Program-made: the position numbers and the translations under genes
Origin: Anthonomus grandis grandis
Lineage: Eukaryota > Arthropoda > Insecta > Coleoptera > Curculionidae
DNA: 64,000 nucleotides
Assembly (NCBI RefSeq): GCF_022605725.1
Contig: NC_065549.1
Span: 3,038,001 to 3,102,000, forward strand
Direction of reading: 5' to 3'
Shown: positions 46,594 through 58,397 of the stretch, piece after piece
Layout of the letters: the number at the start of each line of letters is the position of its first letter
Position numbering within the stretch: the stretch's first letter is position 1
The notes under the pieces: generated by a model
What the model was told of the DNA's origin: nothing
The model's database searches: none
The model's input: only the letters and a program-made list of their open reading frames with translations

Positions 46594-47844
46594 TTATCTA
46601 ATTTCCACCAACAGTTTTTCTCTAGCAGCATCTCCTATCCTCTGATGAACCCTATTGACTTCCTCTTGCGTCAAAGTCTTTTCCATATGCCTATAAGTAA
46701 TCCTGTAACAATGACTAATTTTCTTTGTTTTTGGATGCACAAAGTTATCAATAAGCTCCACTTGTTCGACAATATTGCCCCCATTATCCCTCACTAAGTC
46801 ATAAAAATCATTACTAGAGAACTCCACATTATCAGGTAACCAGAAACTGATATCATTGATGCACTGTGGAAACTGCGATATTTCTTTATAAGTCACACTT
46901 TGGTTTATATCACATAAGTTAAACTGGCTTAAAAACCCAGAGTCTTTGGACCAAAACAGTCTTATATCAGGGATTTTATATAAGCACATGGCAACTCTTT
47001 CTAACCCAATACCGAATGCCCAGCCAATATTATCATGCACTCCGGCATTTGTGAGAATATGGTGTTTCATAATTCCACAACCAAGCAGTTCGAGCCAGTC
47101 GTTATTATAAAACACCTCAAGTTCCCAGGAGGGTTGAGTGAAAGGGAATGTGGTTTCCACCCAACGGTACTTAACATCACCAAAAAGGGATTTTACTAAC
47201 CCAAGCAGAGTGTTTTTAAGCTCTTCTTCCATAAGTTTTACAGCTTCCACAGAGTGGCACTCCTGTTTTGCTTGAATGCCATCATAATCTGTACTAACTG
47301 ATTTATCAAAAATATGCCCGCAAGCATTAGGAAAGAGTTCATCTCTAGACTTAAGCCTAACAGCATCCACTTGATGAAATACTGGATAATGAGTGCGATC
47401 AATTTCATCTCTTCTGTACACGTCTCCAATCATTAAAAAATTCTTAAAGCCACCTGCTAACAGTTCAGCTTGGTGGGCAGTCATATGTGCCCGTAGCAAA
47501 TACTCCCTGTTCAAATAATAACAATCACTTTTAGACCTTGAGACGTGATCTTTAGGGATTAATAAACTATCGAAATTTTGGTTTACACTTACAATAGGCT
47601 TTAGTTCATTAAATATGGAAAATACGGGTTTGCTTGATAGGGTGAACGTTTCATGGAAGTAATTAATGATTCTCTGGTGCACTAGGTTGAGCGGATGGTT
47701 CTTTTGGAGATGCAGATTTAAGCCCACATGCTCCAATATACGAGTGGTGATATTGGTGTAATCGTCTCTAATGTAAGAGCCTCCCAAATGGGCTTTTGTT
47801 GCGGTAGTAAAGGGACGCCGTAGACAAGGCAGGAACCGCACCAT
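46594..47844 (-). CDS. FARS2: Mitochondrial phenylalanyl-tRNA synthetase (alpha type, monomeric)
   Basis: A single uninterrupted frame of 416 aa. It charges mitochondrial tRNA-Phe. The N-terminus (MVRFLPCLRRPFTTATKA) is an arginine-rich presequence. Class II synthetase motif 2 is seen as GDVYRRDEIDRTHYPVFHQ (from about residue 140), and motif 3 as AFGIGLERVAM (about 276-286). HMTAHQAELL precedes motif 2 and WVETTFPFTQPSWELEV is the phenylalanine-pocket region. Residues from about 321 to the end are the FDX-ACB anticodon-binding domain (QCINDISFWLP, RDNGGNIVEQVELIDNF, ITYRHMEKTLTQEEVN). The first in-frame ATG, 47844, is chosen; the frame continues upstream without another ATG. The gene is intronless, unlike all its neighbours with a complete coding region, which could mean retroposition or intron loss. 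Confidence 0.93.
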   Translation of the reverse strand: MVRFLPCLRRPFTTATKAHLGGSYIRDDYTNITTRILEHVGLNLHLQKNHPLNLVHQRIINYFHETFTLSSKPVFSIFNELKPIVSVNQNFDSLLIPKDHVSRSKSDCYYLNREYLLRAHMTAHQAELLAGGFKNFLMIGDVYRRDEIDRTHYPVFHQVDAVRLKSRDELFPNACGHIFDKSVSTDYDGIQAKQECHSVEAVKLMEEELKNTLLGLVKSLFGDVKYRWVETTFPFTQPSWELEVFYNNDWLELLGCGIMKHHILTNAGVHDNIGWAFGIGLERVAMCLYKIPDIRLFWSKDSGFLSQFNLCDINQSVTYKEISQFPQCINDISFWLPDNVEFSSNDFYDLVRDNGGNIVEQVELIDNFVHPKTKKISHCYRITYRHMEKTLTQEEVNRVHQRIGDAAREKLLVEIR

Positions 47845-48311
47845 AGTTATTATATTTGTGGGTTTCAATATTACATTATTTATAAGAGTAATTTAGCCAA
47901 TACGGATTAAGAGTTTAAGTTATTTTAGAGTAATATATGTTTTGATTTTTTTTTGCTATAACCTAACCTCAATCATGTTTTGACAAGCGGCAACGGTAAG
48001 CAATTTAAAAATTAACCGGTGAATGTGGTATGTTGGGGCTAGAGCTGATGACGTCAGGAAATATTGAGACAAAAAATTCAGGAAATAATGAGACAAAGTA
48101 TGTTATGTATAATTTAAATACGCACATAATTGGACTAAAGAACACTACATTGTAGCCATTGAGGATTATCTGGGTTATGTTAGGTTCGGTTCCACTTTTT
48201 TTCGTTAAGCTTTATGCTTTTTCATCTATTATAATATTAATATTATCATATTAAAAAAGTAATACGAAAATGATCTACTGAATAAATCTAGATGCGTGAC
48301 GCAATAGTAAT

Positions 48312-48943
48312 CACCGGTCATGTGTGTGAAGGTAGCGTCCGATCGATATCCAGCAACCGAGATCGAGAACGCGGCATATGGCGGTTGCCAGTAACAAATT
48401 TATAGTCCGCGCACGCTGTTATTTAATCAATATAATGCCCGTATCTCCTGAAATTCCCAAGAAATTTTAATAATTTTTTTGTCTAGATATTAACAATATA
48501 TACCTAAATCGAATTATGGTGGTCCCAAACCTCTACAAACTAAGGTTTCGTTGTGAAAATTAATAAAAAAGTAAAATGTTAAGGAAATGAAATAGGCTCT
48601 AACTCTCAAAGGATTTGAATAAAACTTTTTTCTATAATAAATAATAAATCTCTACATGGTTGCAAATCGGTTTAGATATTTATTATTACATAAAAAAGTT
48701 TTCCTTAAGAAACCTTAGTTTGTAAAGATTTGGAACCTCCGTAATTCGATTTAGGTATTCATTATTAATTTCTGAACAAAAAATTATTAAAATCCCTTTG
48801 GAATTTCAGGAGATACGGGGATTTTTTTTATTGAAATAACAGCGAGCGCGGACTATAAATTACTTGCTCGTAACCGACACATGCTGCGTTCTCGAGCGTT
48901 GGTGGGTACTATCGGGCGCTACCTTGACACACATTCACCGGTC
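48312..48943. repeat. Foldback element of about 0.63 kb
   Basis: Nearly the whole element is an inverted repeat centred near 48640. Paired landmarks, left with reverse complement of right, are: CACCGGTC (48312) with GACCGGTGAATG (48942 inward); GAAGGTAGCGTCCGAT with CAAGGTAGCGCCCGAT; TTTATAGTCCGCGC (about 48400) with GCGCGGACTATAAA (about 48847); GTATCTCCTGAAATTCC (about 48440) with GGAATTTCAGGAGATAC (about 48800); and CTAAATCGAATTA (about 48505) with TAATTCGATTTAG (about 48742). Arms are about 260-300 bp with some 85-90 percent identity. No coding capacity. It sits between the FARS2 and Poc1-like genes, which are transcribed away from each other. Confidence 0.88.
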
Positions 48944-49143
48944 GCAATCTTCGAAAACTCTTACGGTGACATAAATGACAACTCATTTGACAGGAACATA
49001 AACGTCAACTCGTTTGACATCGATTCAAAAGTAAATAAGCCGCTCTTGTAACCGTTTTATTTTCACTCATTTTAAGTAAAAAAACACGAAAACCAACTTT
49101 GAATAAATTAAAAATTTTATACATATCTTTTTAAACAAAAATC

Positions 49144-50281
49144 ATGTCCACATTACACCTGAGTGAAGATGACCCCCAGGTGCAAACGATTCTCGAGGGG
49201 CACAAAAAACCAGTAACAAGTATAAGTTTTAACCCAAACGGGGTCCAGTGCGCCAGCAGTTCAGAAGATCACAGCATAATGATCTGGACCAAGTGGTCAG
49301 ATCCACAACAAAACGGTCCGAGTTACCGATTTTCCGGCCATACAGATTCGGTTACTTGCATAGATTATACGCCAAATTGCAAATATTTGGTGTCCAGCTC
49401 AAAGGATCACACTGTACGTATTTGGGTACCGTCGATTTTAGGCGGTTCGGCGGAAGTAAGAGCCCATACATCTGCAGTAAACACCGTTAGTTTGTCAATG
49501 GATGGTGCCAAAATGCTCACCGGCTCAAACGATAAGTCAGTGAAGATGTGGGATGTTGAGACCAAACAGTTTATTATGAGTTTTGTTAAGCACAATAATT
49601 GGGTAAGTAAATCAATGGTAGTAGTATAATTGTATATATCTTGTTGCAATAAATATTATGGAGTTAGCAGTAAAGTGCTATAATGACTTTAACAACATGG
49701 TAAATTAAGATTAAGGCATTCTCATCTAAATTGAATGTCTCATTACTTGATGTACATTCACTGCATTCTTTAAACATGTTCACAAATTGAAAACAATGTT
49801 TTTTTAGGTAAAATCAGTGAAATTTTCACCATTTGGTAATTACATAGCATCATGCTCTGATGATAGAACAATCAGACTTTGGGATCCCATAAGCGGCCAA
49901 CAAATCCAAACTTTTACTGGAAGTAAAGGCAGCCCCAATCACATTGCCATACACTTAAACAATAACACAATTGCAGCAGCAATGAATTCCGGTTCAATAA
50001 GACTTTACGATGTTAAAAGTGGAAAGCTGCAGCAGCATTATTCTTTACACGATAATGCCACTTGCGTCGATTGGCACCCTAGAGCAAATTATTTGTTGAC
50101 CAGTGGCATGGATTCCAAGTTGATGATTGTGGATATTATCGAGGGCAGGCCACTGCTCAGTTTGAATCAAAACGGTGGTATTAAAACTTGCAAGTTTAGT
50201 TCTGATGGGGAGTTTTTTGCAGCAGGAGGGACCGATAAGAAGATTACATTGTGGAAAACTAATTTTCTTGTTTTTGATTAG
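49144..50281 (+). CDS. Poc1: POC1-like centriolar WD40 protein
   Basis: Exons 49144-49602 and 49808-50281 join in frame (HNNW/VKSV) to 310 aa. Seven WD40 repeats fill the protein, starting at ILEGHKKPVTSISFNP and followed by YRFSGHTDSVTCIDYTP, KDHTVRIWVP, VRAHTSAV, SCSDDRTIRLWDP, GKLQQHYSLHDNATCVDWHP and a last blade ending KKITLWKTNF. The order and wording track POC1A/POC1B, which stabilise centriole microtubules and basal bodies. Vertebrate and fly POC1 proteins carry a C-terminal coiled-coil POC1 motif after the propeller. Here the frame stops at NFLVFD, directly after blade seven, and I see no later exon. The protein is therefore either a WD40-only form, or a further exon or alternative splice form exists that I cannot find. 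Start: first ATG after an AT-rich leader. Confidence 0.85.
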
Positions 50282-50519
50282 GGGGCCTAGGATTAAGGAT
50301 TATAATTATGTTATGGTTATTTATTTCTTTTCTGTGATAGTTCTGTAATATTGTAAGAAAATGACACTGATTATTGGCTCTTTGTACTACACCCATTAAT
50401 GTCTTAATTTTTTGTACTAGGTTTACTTTAGAAAGCATTTTGTAAGATTACAATAAGATTATTAATACGACGCAATAAAGTATTATTGATTTCTATTTTA
50501 ACCTTTTTTGTTAAACAGT

Positions 50520-50950
50520 TGAAAAATATAATTTTACCCTTGAATTACTTAAAAGAACTAGCTGAAAAAGAGTACCATGTCCTTTTATCCCACAGAAGCT
50601 ACCTTAAACACAAATAATAAGTTTCTGGTCCTAATAATAGATGACAAATTAAAGTTCGATAAACATGTAGAGCAATTATCCCCAAAAATTGCAATTAGAA
50701 CCATTGCGAGTCAACTTTATAAATATATAACAAAAAGTGCTTATTTTGCCTTAATTGACTCACTTGAGCTATGGTATCTGCTTTTGGGGATGTTGCTCAG
50801 GTTACTTATTTCGAACTATTTATTTTGAAAAAAGTGGATCCTAAGATACCCCTGCAATATTGGATATACAGAATCTTGTAAAGCATTTATCCCCGAAAAC
50901 ATAAAAGCGACACAGCATAAAATCACAGAGCAAACATTTAAATATATCAC
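50520..50950 (+). mobile_element. LINE RT thumb fragment
   Basis: From about 50615 the plus strand reads KFLVLIIDDKLKFDKHVEQL and then a helix-rich stretch with SAYFALIDS. This resembles the F-L-G-x-x-x-D-x-K-L-x-W-x-x-H-I block after the RT palm. Stops and frameshifts follow, and upstream RT motifs are absent. It lies 240 bp after the Poc1-like gene and is not part of it. Confidence 0.6.
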
Positions 50951-51375
50951 ATTCATAAAGTTTATTTATTTAATACACTATTTAACAGGAAAACAGGTCA
51001 TTAATTTACAAAGCAGAAAAACATAAATGTCCATATTTTGTAATTTATTTTTCAGCTGTATGTGTATTTTTTGAGTACCAGGGTGGGTATTTGATTGAAA
51101 TTTAAGGGAATTTAAGCACTGAGTTGTCCAGAATTGCATAGTTTCATAGAAAAGAACAGAACACAAAATATATAGATCTTGTTTTGTTCAATTGATGGCT
51201 CTGCTACGGGGCAATTTGCCAGCACGATTTGGAGATTCGGGAAAACCGTCGGATACATGTACCCTGTTCCCCGAATCGACTCTTTCACTATATTAAATTA
51301 TCAATCACAATCGAAACTTTTCAATGCACGATGTCGCCTTCCCCACGATGCATCCGGCATGGTTAGGATCAGCTA

Positions 51376-51600
51376 GGGGTCTGGGAAAGGGATTTAAAGG
51401 ATAGGAAGAACGAACAACCATGCGTTGATGGGATGAAGGATAACGCGGAAGTGGGATAGAAGCTTTCACAAAGTTTAATAATTCTGAAATGAACGTTGTA
51501 ACTAACGGCAAGGGGTCAAGGAAAGGAATCCGTAGGATAGGAAAGGACGAGGACAACCGCGTGTTGACTAGGTGAAGGATGACGCGGAAGTGTGTTTCAC
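51376..51600. repeat. Imperfect tandem duplication, about 140-bp offset
   Basis: GGGTCTGGGAAAGGGATT, AGGATAGGAAGAACGA, ATGCGTTGATGGGATGAAGGA and TAACGCGGAAGTG (51377-51450) recur as GGGGTCAAGGAAAGGAATC, AGGATAGGAAAGGACGA, GCGTGTTGACTAGGTGAAGGA and TGACGCGGAAGTG (51515-51593). The purine-rich unit is GC-richer than its surroundings. Origin unknown; it lies just before the exon at 51651. Confidence 0.7.
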
Positions 51601-51650
51601 TTTGATTTAATTTGAAATCAAAACGCCGTATAAGCATTTGTTTGTTTTAG

Positions 51651-51822
51651 GTTTGGTCCCGGACTAGTAATTTACTGGTTCGGCTATTTAAAAACCATAA
51701 CAGAACCTTCCGAAAAACGTTTCATAATTCGTGATAATCTACCTGCCGAGGACATAAAATCTCTATTGAACATAATTGAACCTCCCGCTAGTTGGTCTAA
51801 GAAGGATGACATGGAACTTTAA
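51651..51822 (+). CDS. Terminal exon of an unidentified small membrane protein
   Basis: After a good acceptor (TTTGTTTGTTTTAG) a frame of 56 codons opens FGPGLVIYWFGYLKTI, a likely membrane helix, and continues with a charged tail (EPSEKRF, RDNLPAEDIKSLL, then EPPASWSKKDD) to a stop at 51820-51822. The acceptor phase requires two bases from an upstream exon. A candidate upstream start at 51195 (MALLRGNLPARFGDSGKP) is in the right direction, but no donor in matching phase is obvious, so I do not join them. The strong codon order after the helix and the clean splice site argue for a real exon. I do not recognise the family; a small organelle or ER membrane protein is possible. Confidence 0.5.
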
Positions 51823-52379
51823 TTATTTAATGGTTTTTAATTGTTTAGCGAATGCCTGATGCATGACACACTAAATGTTCAATTCTTGAATCGAGATTAA
51901 TATCTTGTTATTGAATAAATTAACAACAATTTAAACTCGTTTTATTAACACCTACACAGTTAAGTTTATTTTGTAATTAACCTTATCGGTTGCGTTCGAA
52001 TAATAAATAAAAAAGTGATTTGGATAAATTTCCTTTTGAGGCTTAAACATTTAAGGAGAATTAATTTTCCTAATTGCTACAGTAAATAATGGGATTTTGT
52101 TTACTTGTTAATCATTTAGTCTCGGTGTTCACGTAATTTATGGAATAAATTTTGGTTTTTTGGAATTTAATTTACTGCTCTTTAGAAAAACACAGGCACA
52201 CCTTGAACGGAAGGAATATAAAAAGGATATGTGGACGGGTCTGGATGATCAACTCCTTGAATATAGTTGTTTTGTTATACTTAATTACCATAGAGAAATG
52301 AATATTAAATACTTTTAATTAATCTATGTTAATTACTTATTTACATTACATACAAAAATTATACTTTTTTACATAAACA

Positions 52380-53760
52380 TAACCTCAAACCGGAACTGAC
52401 ATCTGTCATACTAATCAAGTGTCAATTCTTAACAGGGTTGCCAATCAACAAGTAAATAATGGCGCGAGTTCAAAATTGATCCTAAGAAAGTACATCGATG
52501 GCCGCAGTTTGTCATCGGACACTGAGTATTTTACAGGGGCCTATTTAAATGATAAAAATATAAACAAATACATAAATAAACTAACATTTTGATTAACTTT
52601 TATGACAGCTGTCAATATCAGTTCCAAAAGACACGTTACCATATATATTCATACGTCACGGCACAGCTTAATGGTATCGTATTCGCAATGTTGGATTCTC
52701 TGTTCCATCGATTCGACCCCAATTTTAATATTGTCAATTTGCCTCAGTCTGAAATTTGTTCGATGTTGCCAAAAGTGTATTTTGACACTTTGACAACTGT
52801 CAAAACGATGCTGCGATTACCGATATGAGAGGCGCTTATTACGTCACTGTTAAAAAAAACTATCACGAGCCTGCCGCGTGAATAATTCATATTAGTTGTC
52901 TCCAAGAAAACTGCTTCAAAGAGGTTTTTTTGACACCTGCCATTACCGTCAAACAAGGTCTGACGTCCGTCATTTGTGTCACATATTTAAAGTTAATTAT
53001 AAACTTTTAGGTTTTTTTCTTGGATATTAGTATTATAGTTTAACTTTTCTACATTTTCACTTTGATTTAATTTCAAATCAAAATGGCCTATACCATAACC
53101 TCAAACCGAATATGACATTAGGTTGCCAATCAATAGGTGAATGATGGCACGAATTTCAAATTAAAGCTGAGAAAGTACATGAATGACCGCGGTTTATCAT
53201 TGGACATCTTGTATTTGCCACGAAACTATTTAAATAGTATAGTAAAAATTAATCAAGTGTTTTTTGTTACTTTGACAGTTGTTAAAACGATGCTGCCTTT
53301 TAAAAACCTTTACTAATAACCTCTCAAACCAAAACTGACATCTGTCATACAAGTCAAGTGTCAATTCTTTACAGGGTTGCCAATAAATAATAGTGCGAAT
53401 GCAAAATGTGAGAAAATAGAGTGGTCACAGTTTGTCATCGGACACTCTGGATTTGCCAAGGGCCTTATTAAGTAGTACAATAAAATTACATCAATAATAA
53501 AAAATATTCTAATAACATTCTGTTTAACTTTTGTGACATCTGTCAAAAATATCAAACCAAGGTTGGTCAATGTCAAAACAAAAAGACACGTGACCATCCT
53601 TGACACACCTTGATAAAATCATGACGTTGCCTGAAGTGTTTTTTTGACAGTGTGACAGCTGTCAAAATGATGCTGCGATTACCGAAGCTTTTATTACGGC
53701 ACTATTTTGACACCTGTCATTAATATTAATTAAGCGCTGACGCTGTCATTTCTGTCATAT
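52380..53760. repeat. Three diverged repeat copies rich in TGACA/TGTCA dyads
   Basis: A block starting ATAACCTCAAACC, then TGACATCTGTCAT, AAGTGTCAATTCTT, GGGTTGCCAATCAA, and CAGTTTGTCATCGGACAC occurs at about 52379-52530, 53092-53215 (shortened) and 53316-53460. Between the copies the dyad TGACAGCTGTCA or close variants (TTGACAACTGTCAAAA, TTGACAGTTGTTAAAA) appear at about 52604, 52792, 53274 and 53656, each of the last three followed by CGATGCTGC or TGATGCTGC. Non-coding; short frames over it have no domain sense. Confidence 0.7.
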
Positions 53761-54845
53761 ATTTTTACGTTAATTTTAAACTTTTAAGACTTTTTTTTAT
53801 ATTACTTTTATATAATATTTGTGCTTAGTCCATTGACCTATAAAACTCTCTATGCTTCATAAATGCAGATCGACAAGCAGATAATTATTAACTTAATCTG
53901 ATATAATGAAATAAATTATTGCCCATTGTATGTGTTTGACCTTTATGCGTCTACCGTCGCGAATACTAATCGTTAACCAAATTAACGTTGTGACAACGGA
54001 CGTTCTTTGGAAATTCCTTTTTCGCACGATTTTGTTTGCGCATTTTAATCTTCCGCGTACATTTAGTTTGCGAATGTTCTCCAACCTACTAGCCGTGATA
54101 AGCCGATAACGCTGCATTAACCTGGGTAAATATGCGTTAATCTAGGTAATCGCGCAACCAGCAGCATAACCAAAAATAGGCCCTTCGTTTGTCAATATAT
54201 TGACATTGTAAGTCTTTATTTTTAGACTTTTTTCCTGAAAGGTTTCCGTGCTATAAGTGGGTTTATATTATATTGATGTTGTTTCAGCTTTCGGGAAAAG
54301 TACGGTTTTAGAACGTGAGTGATCCGGCCGCTAATACAGAATTTCCAGGTAATTTTTTTTTTGAATCATTTATAATAGTAATTAATAACACACTTACAAG
54401 GCAGGCAATTGTTAATAAAACTTGGCAACATTGGCACAACTTTTGTGCAATGCCGCAACTTTACTTTCCCAAGATGGCCTCCTCCGCCATTTTGAAATGT
54501 GTGTCACCCTACAGACACAACAAACAATGCATAATTAATAATTGTCATTTGCAATATGATACAATTAAATGCACCCACTATTATAATTATCGCGTTTATT
54601 TATTTCAGGTTTTTGCCGTAATAATAGTGGAGCGCGACAGACGGCACCGACACAACTTGGAATCCGAGTCAAGGATTTAAACCGCAACAAAACGTATGCA
54701 CGCGCGCTTTGAATCCGTATTGTTTTATACGAGGAAAAGCAAACAAGCCGCGGCGATTAAGCGTTAAAAGGAAACTCACGGTTGATTTATTTTCGTGCGG
54801 AAAGTCTCACTTTCGGCAGTTACCTTCGATTGTCGCGGCGTTAAG

Positions 54846-54929
54846 ATGTGCGAGAGTAACGGTGCCGAAAAGGGGTTCGAGGAGCTGAAACAGGCGGTGC
54901 ACAGTCAACACGCCAGAATTTTGAAAGAG
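54846..54929 (+). CDS. First coding exon of an unidentified gene
   Basis: ATG at 54846 starts 28 codons (MCESNGAEKGFEELKQAV then HSQHARILKE) that end in phase 0 at a donor GTGAGT. The 5' side (about 54690-54845) is GC-rich with a CG-dense stretch unlike the surroundings, as expected for a promoter-proximal 5' UTR. A second possible leader exon lies near 54300. The peptide is charged and probably helical. I cannot name the family from so few residues. No continuation is visible to 64000, so the first intron is over 9 kb and packed with transposons. Confidence 0.55.
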
Positions 54930-55939
54930 GTGAGTTTTTTTTTTTTTTTTATTCAGTTTATTAGGGAAATTTCGCACAATGTGGCAACGCTTTATTTTTG
55001 GGACGCATTAATTTGAAAAGGGCCGAACTCCTACTAAATCACTGCAAGACAGAGACAGCCGATGTATGCCTGTGTTAAAGTGAGGTGAAAATATCATTGT
55101 GGGAGGGAGGGTTGTGAAAAACTTGGTTCTGTAGTCCGAGCGTTGGTGCTAAAATGATACTTTTTTTATTAAAAGTTGTAACCTATTTTTAATTTTGTGA
55201 TAGTAGTAGCAAAGAACTAAGTAAAAAATAAAGAGGTACATAGGATATCTCTTAGTTTTTGAGCAATATAGTTTGATGTGAGTTTGGCACGAATAATTTA
55301 AATGAGATGCTTACCTTGTGGGCGCCATCCAGTTTTGTCGGAGTGTATTCATGTTTATCAGAAACTTGTAAAAGTTTGCTGTGACTAAAGGGTCGAAAGA
55401 AATACAACACTGATTCAACACAAAATAAGCTTCAATAACAAATAGCTAGTCGTTTATTTTTAATATTCACACATAACTGTTGTAAAAATAAACAATAACC
55501 GATAAAATCTTTCAAAAAAACAAACAAATAGTTTACCAATCCGGTTCTACCTTCTACCTATATACAATAAATATATGATACAGTAGACTCGCGTTATACT
55601 GAACACACTGTCTAGTGAACTATTCTAAATAGTGAACAGACATTTTTACCTTAATGTATTCTGTCAAGTGAACAAATTGATTCTCGAAATAGTAAACCCA
55701 ATAGTTTTATTAGATAAACAAACAAGTTAAGACAAGAAAAAGATATTAAACGGTTTGTTTCTTTTCGGGCAATTAGTTTTCTTTTGTAAGCATTTAACCC
55801 TAAGCGACAAAGCCAAAATATTAGAAGAATTAAAAAAAGGTGTCGAAGTGACCGTTTTGTCTAGACAATATGGTGTTGCTAAATCCACTATATGCGCGAT
55901 TCGTCACAGAAGGATAAAGATTTTGAAACGAGTCAACAG

Positions 55940-57953
55940 CAGGCCTGGATTACCCATGGGGCTAAAGGGGCTGGAGCCCCGGGCCTCGTCATTCAGGGGC
56001 CTACTGTACCTTTGTCCCCGACTAGACAAAACTATTGCAGAAGCCTTTCAGAAAGAAAATAATTATTGGATTAATGTTTTTAAAAGAATTGTAGTTGTAA
56101 TTAAATTTCTGGCAGAAAGGAGTCTGCTTTTTCGTGGTGACAATGAGATTTTTGGGTCACCACCTAATGGTCTTTACATGGGAATGTTGGAACTAATTGC
56201 CAAATTTGATCTCTTTATAGAAAATCATATTAAGAATTATGGGAATAAAGGTAAAGGCACTGTTTCTTATTTGTCTAAGACTATCTGCGAGGAGTTTATC
56301 CAAATAATGTCCGATAATGTACTAAAAAAGATTAGAGAAGATATAATAGCATCAAAATATTTTTCAATATTAGTGGATTCGACTCCAGATTTATCGCACG
56401 TAGATCAGTTATCGATAATTATCCGCTTTTGCTTTAGTGAAAAGGGTGGGCAAGTATATGAGAGATTTTTAGGATTTGTACCTATTTTCAGTCATACTGG
56501 TAAATCCGTGTCGGAGGTTGTTATAAATTTTTTGACAAAAAATACGCTGGATTTAAAATTTTGTCGTGGACAGTCATACGACAATGCTAGTAATATGTCG
56601 GGGCAGTATAATGGCCTTCAAGCATATATAAAAGAAATTACTAAGGTAGCTTTTTACGTGCCATGTTTTGCACACCCTTTAAATTTAGTTGGAGAATGTG
56701 CTGTTGACGATTGCCTTGATGCTACAAAGTTTTTTAATTTTTTGCAAAAATTGTATGCTTTTTTTGGGTCCTCCACACATCGATGGCATTTGTTTTTAGA
56801 TAATATTGGCAAAAACCTTACTGTCAAGTCGTTAAGTACCACTCGTTGGAGCTGTAGAGAAGATGCAGCAAAAGCGTGTCCAAATAAACAGCTGCTTAAA
56901 AATGATGTCGGATGATCCATCAGAAAAAAAAGACATCAAGTTAGAAGCCATAGGACTTTCTAAACAAATGATAAAAATGGAGACTCTTGTAATGGCTACC
57001 TTTTGGAGCAAAATTTTAAGACTTTTTGGGGAAGCTTCCAATATACTTCAAAAGCCAGGTCTGGATTTGTTGTTTGGTGAAAACATTTTAAAAGGGCTAA
57101 TCAGAAGTGTTTCCTGTTTCCGAGACCAATTTGCCTTGTTGAAGAAGAAGCCAAAAGTTTACTACCACAGGAAGAATATGAGTATTCTATGGGCAGGTCA
57201 AAGCGACAAAAAAATACCCGGACGGTAAAAATGAAATATTATTGAATGAAAGAGAATTATTTCGCACGCAGTCATTTTTAGTAATAGTAGATAAGCTGGT
57301 CAATGAATTAGAACGACGGTGTAATGCATATTCAGATCTTGCCCAGTTGTTTGGTTTGATTTCAAAACTTAGCTCTATGTATGTTTATCTAAATCAGAAG
57401 TTGAAGAGTTTTCTGCAAAAGTAATAAGCGTGTACGCAGATGACCTAAATATTAATTTAACGGATGAGCTGGTATTTTTCTCGAAACTTCTTAAAACCTC
57501 TTAAAACCCGAAAAAATATGCAATCCACTTGATCTTTTAAGATATATTTTAGAACACCAATTAATTGACACGTTTCCTAACGTATATACGCTTTTGAAAT
57601 TTATCTATCGATACCAATAGCAAATTGAGAGTCTGAAAGTTCCTTTTCCAAGCTAGTTTATATAAAAAATAAATATAGAGCCACAATGCAGGAGGAACGT
57701 CTGTCTTCTTTAACATTAATGTGTATAGAAAGGGACGTTTTGAAGGACTAAGAGTTTAATGACGTAATAGAAGATTTTGTAAAACTGAAATTACGAAAAA
57801 AGGTATTTTAATATTCCTATTTTCCAAAAAACCTTTTCTTTATATTATATGATTATATGTAGTGTTATAAATAATATTTTTTGCATTTTATTTATCAGGG
57901 GCCTCTTGATCCTTTATTAGCCCCGGGCCTCATAAAACCTTAATCCGGCCATG
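55940..57953 (+). mobile_element. hAT transposon (ZMYM1-like transposase) with 8-bp target duplication
   Basis: The 2014-bp element begins CAGGCCTGGATTACC and ends with the inverse of CATGGCCGGATTAAGG; GGGGCTGGAGCCCCGGGCC near the left end and GCCCCGGGCCTCATAA near the right extend the symmetry. GTCAACAG occurs on both sides (55932-55939 and 57954-57961), an 8-bp duplication as expected for hAT. The transposase frame (about 55990-56915) has KYFSILVDSTPDLSHVDQL, RGQSYDNASNMSG (catalytic D and the CxxH-region), VPCFAHPLNLV and LSTTRWSCR. This is the hAT lineage related to ZMYM1 and TTF-type transposases. It continues in another frame from 56863 to about 57420, so it is frameshifted and inactive. 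Confidence 0.92.
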
Positions 57954-58397
57954 GTCAACAGTACTTTCACAGGACCTGGAAAAGCGAAAACTTTGAGACA
58001 ATCAGAGTGTCTTAGAATGGAAAAAGCTTTATATAAGTGGTTCTTAAAAACAAAAGGGAGAGAAAATTTCCGGTAACTGCTTTAATGATCCAAGAGAAGG
58101 CCAAGTTACTTCACAGTCAATACAAGGAATCTCCTTCTGTTAATGCGAGCAGTGGTTGGTTGCAAAAGTATAAAAAACGTTTTGGAATACGCTTCCTAAT
58201 GATTTGAGGAAAAAAATTATCGTCAGAACCCGAGCTTGTTGATCCTTTTAAAAGAACTTTACGCCTAAAAATAAATGAGCTTCAGCTAACAAAAGAACAG
58301 ATTTACAATGCCGATTAAACTGGTTTGTATTGGAAACTTCTGCTCTGAAAGACATATGTAGCTCGCGAAGAAAAAACTGCCCCAGGCCACTCGCCAT

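Noticed and set aside
47845..47868. Upstream extension of the mitochondrial PheRS frame
   Set aside because: It begins with TTG, not ATG; the ATG at 47844 gives a typical presequence.
51305..51637. 110-codon minus-strand frame
   Set aside because: It covers the purine-rich tandem duplication, is repetitive in composition and has no domain.
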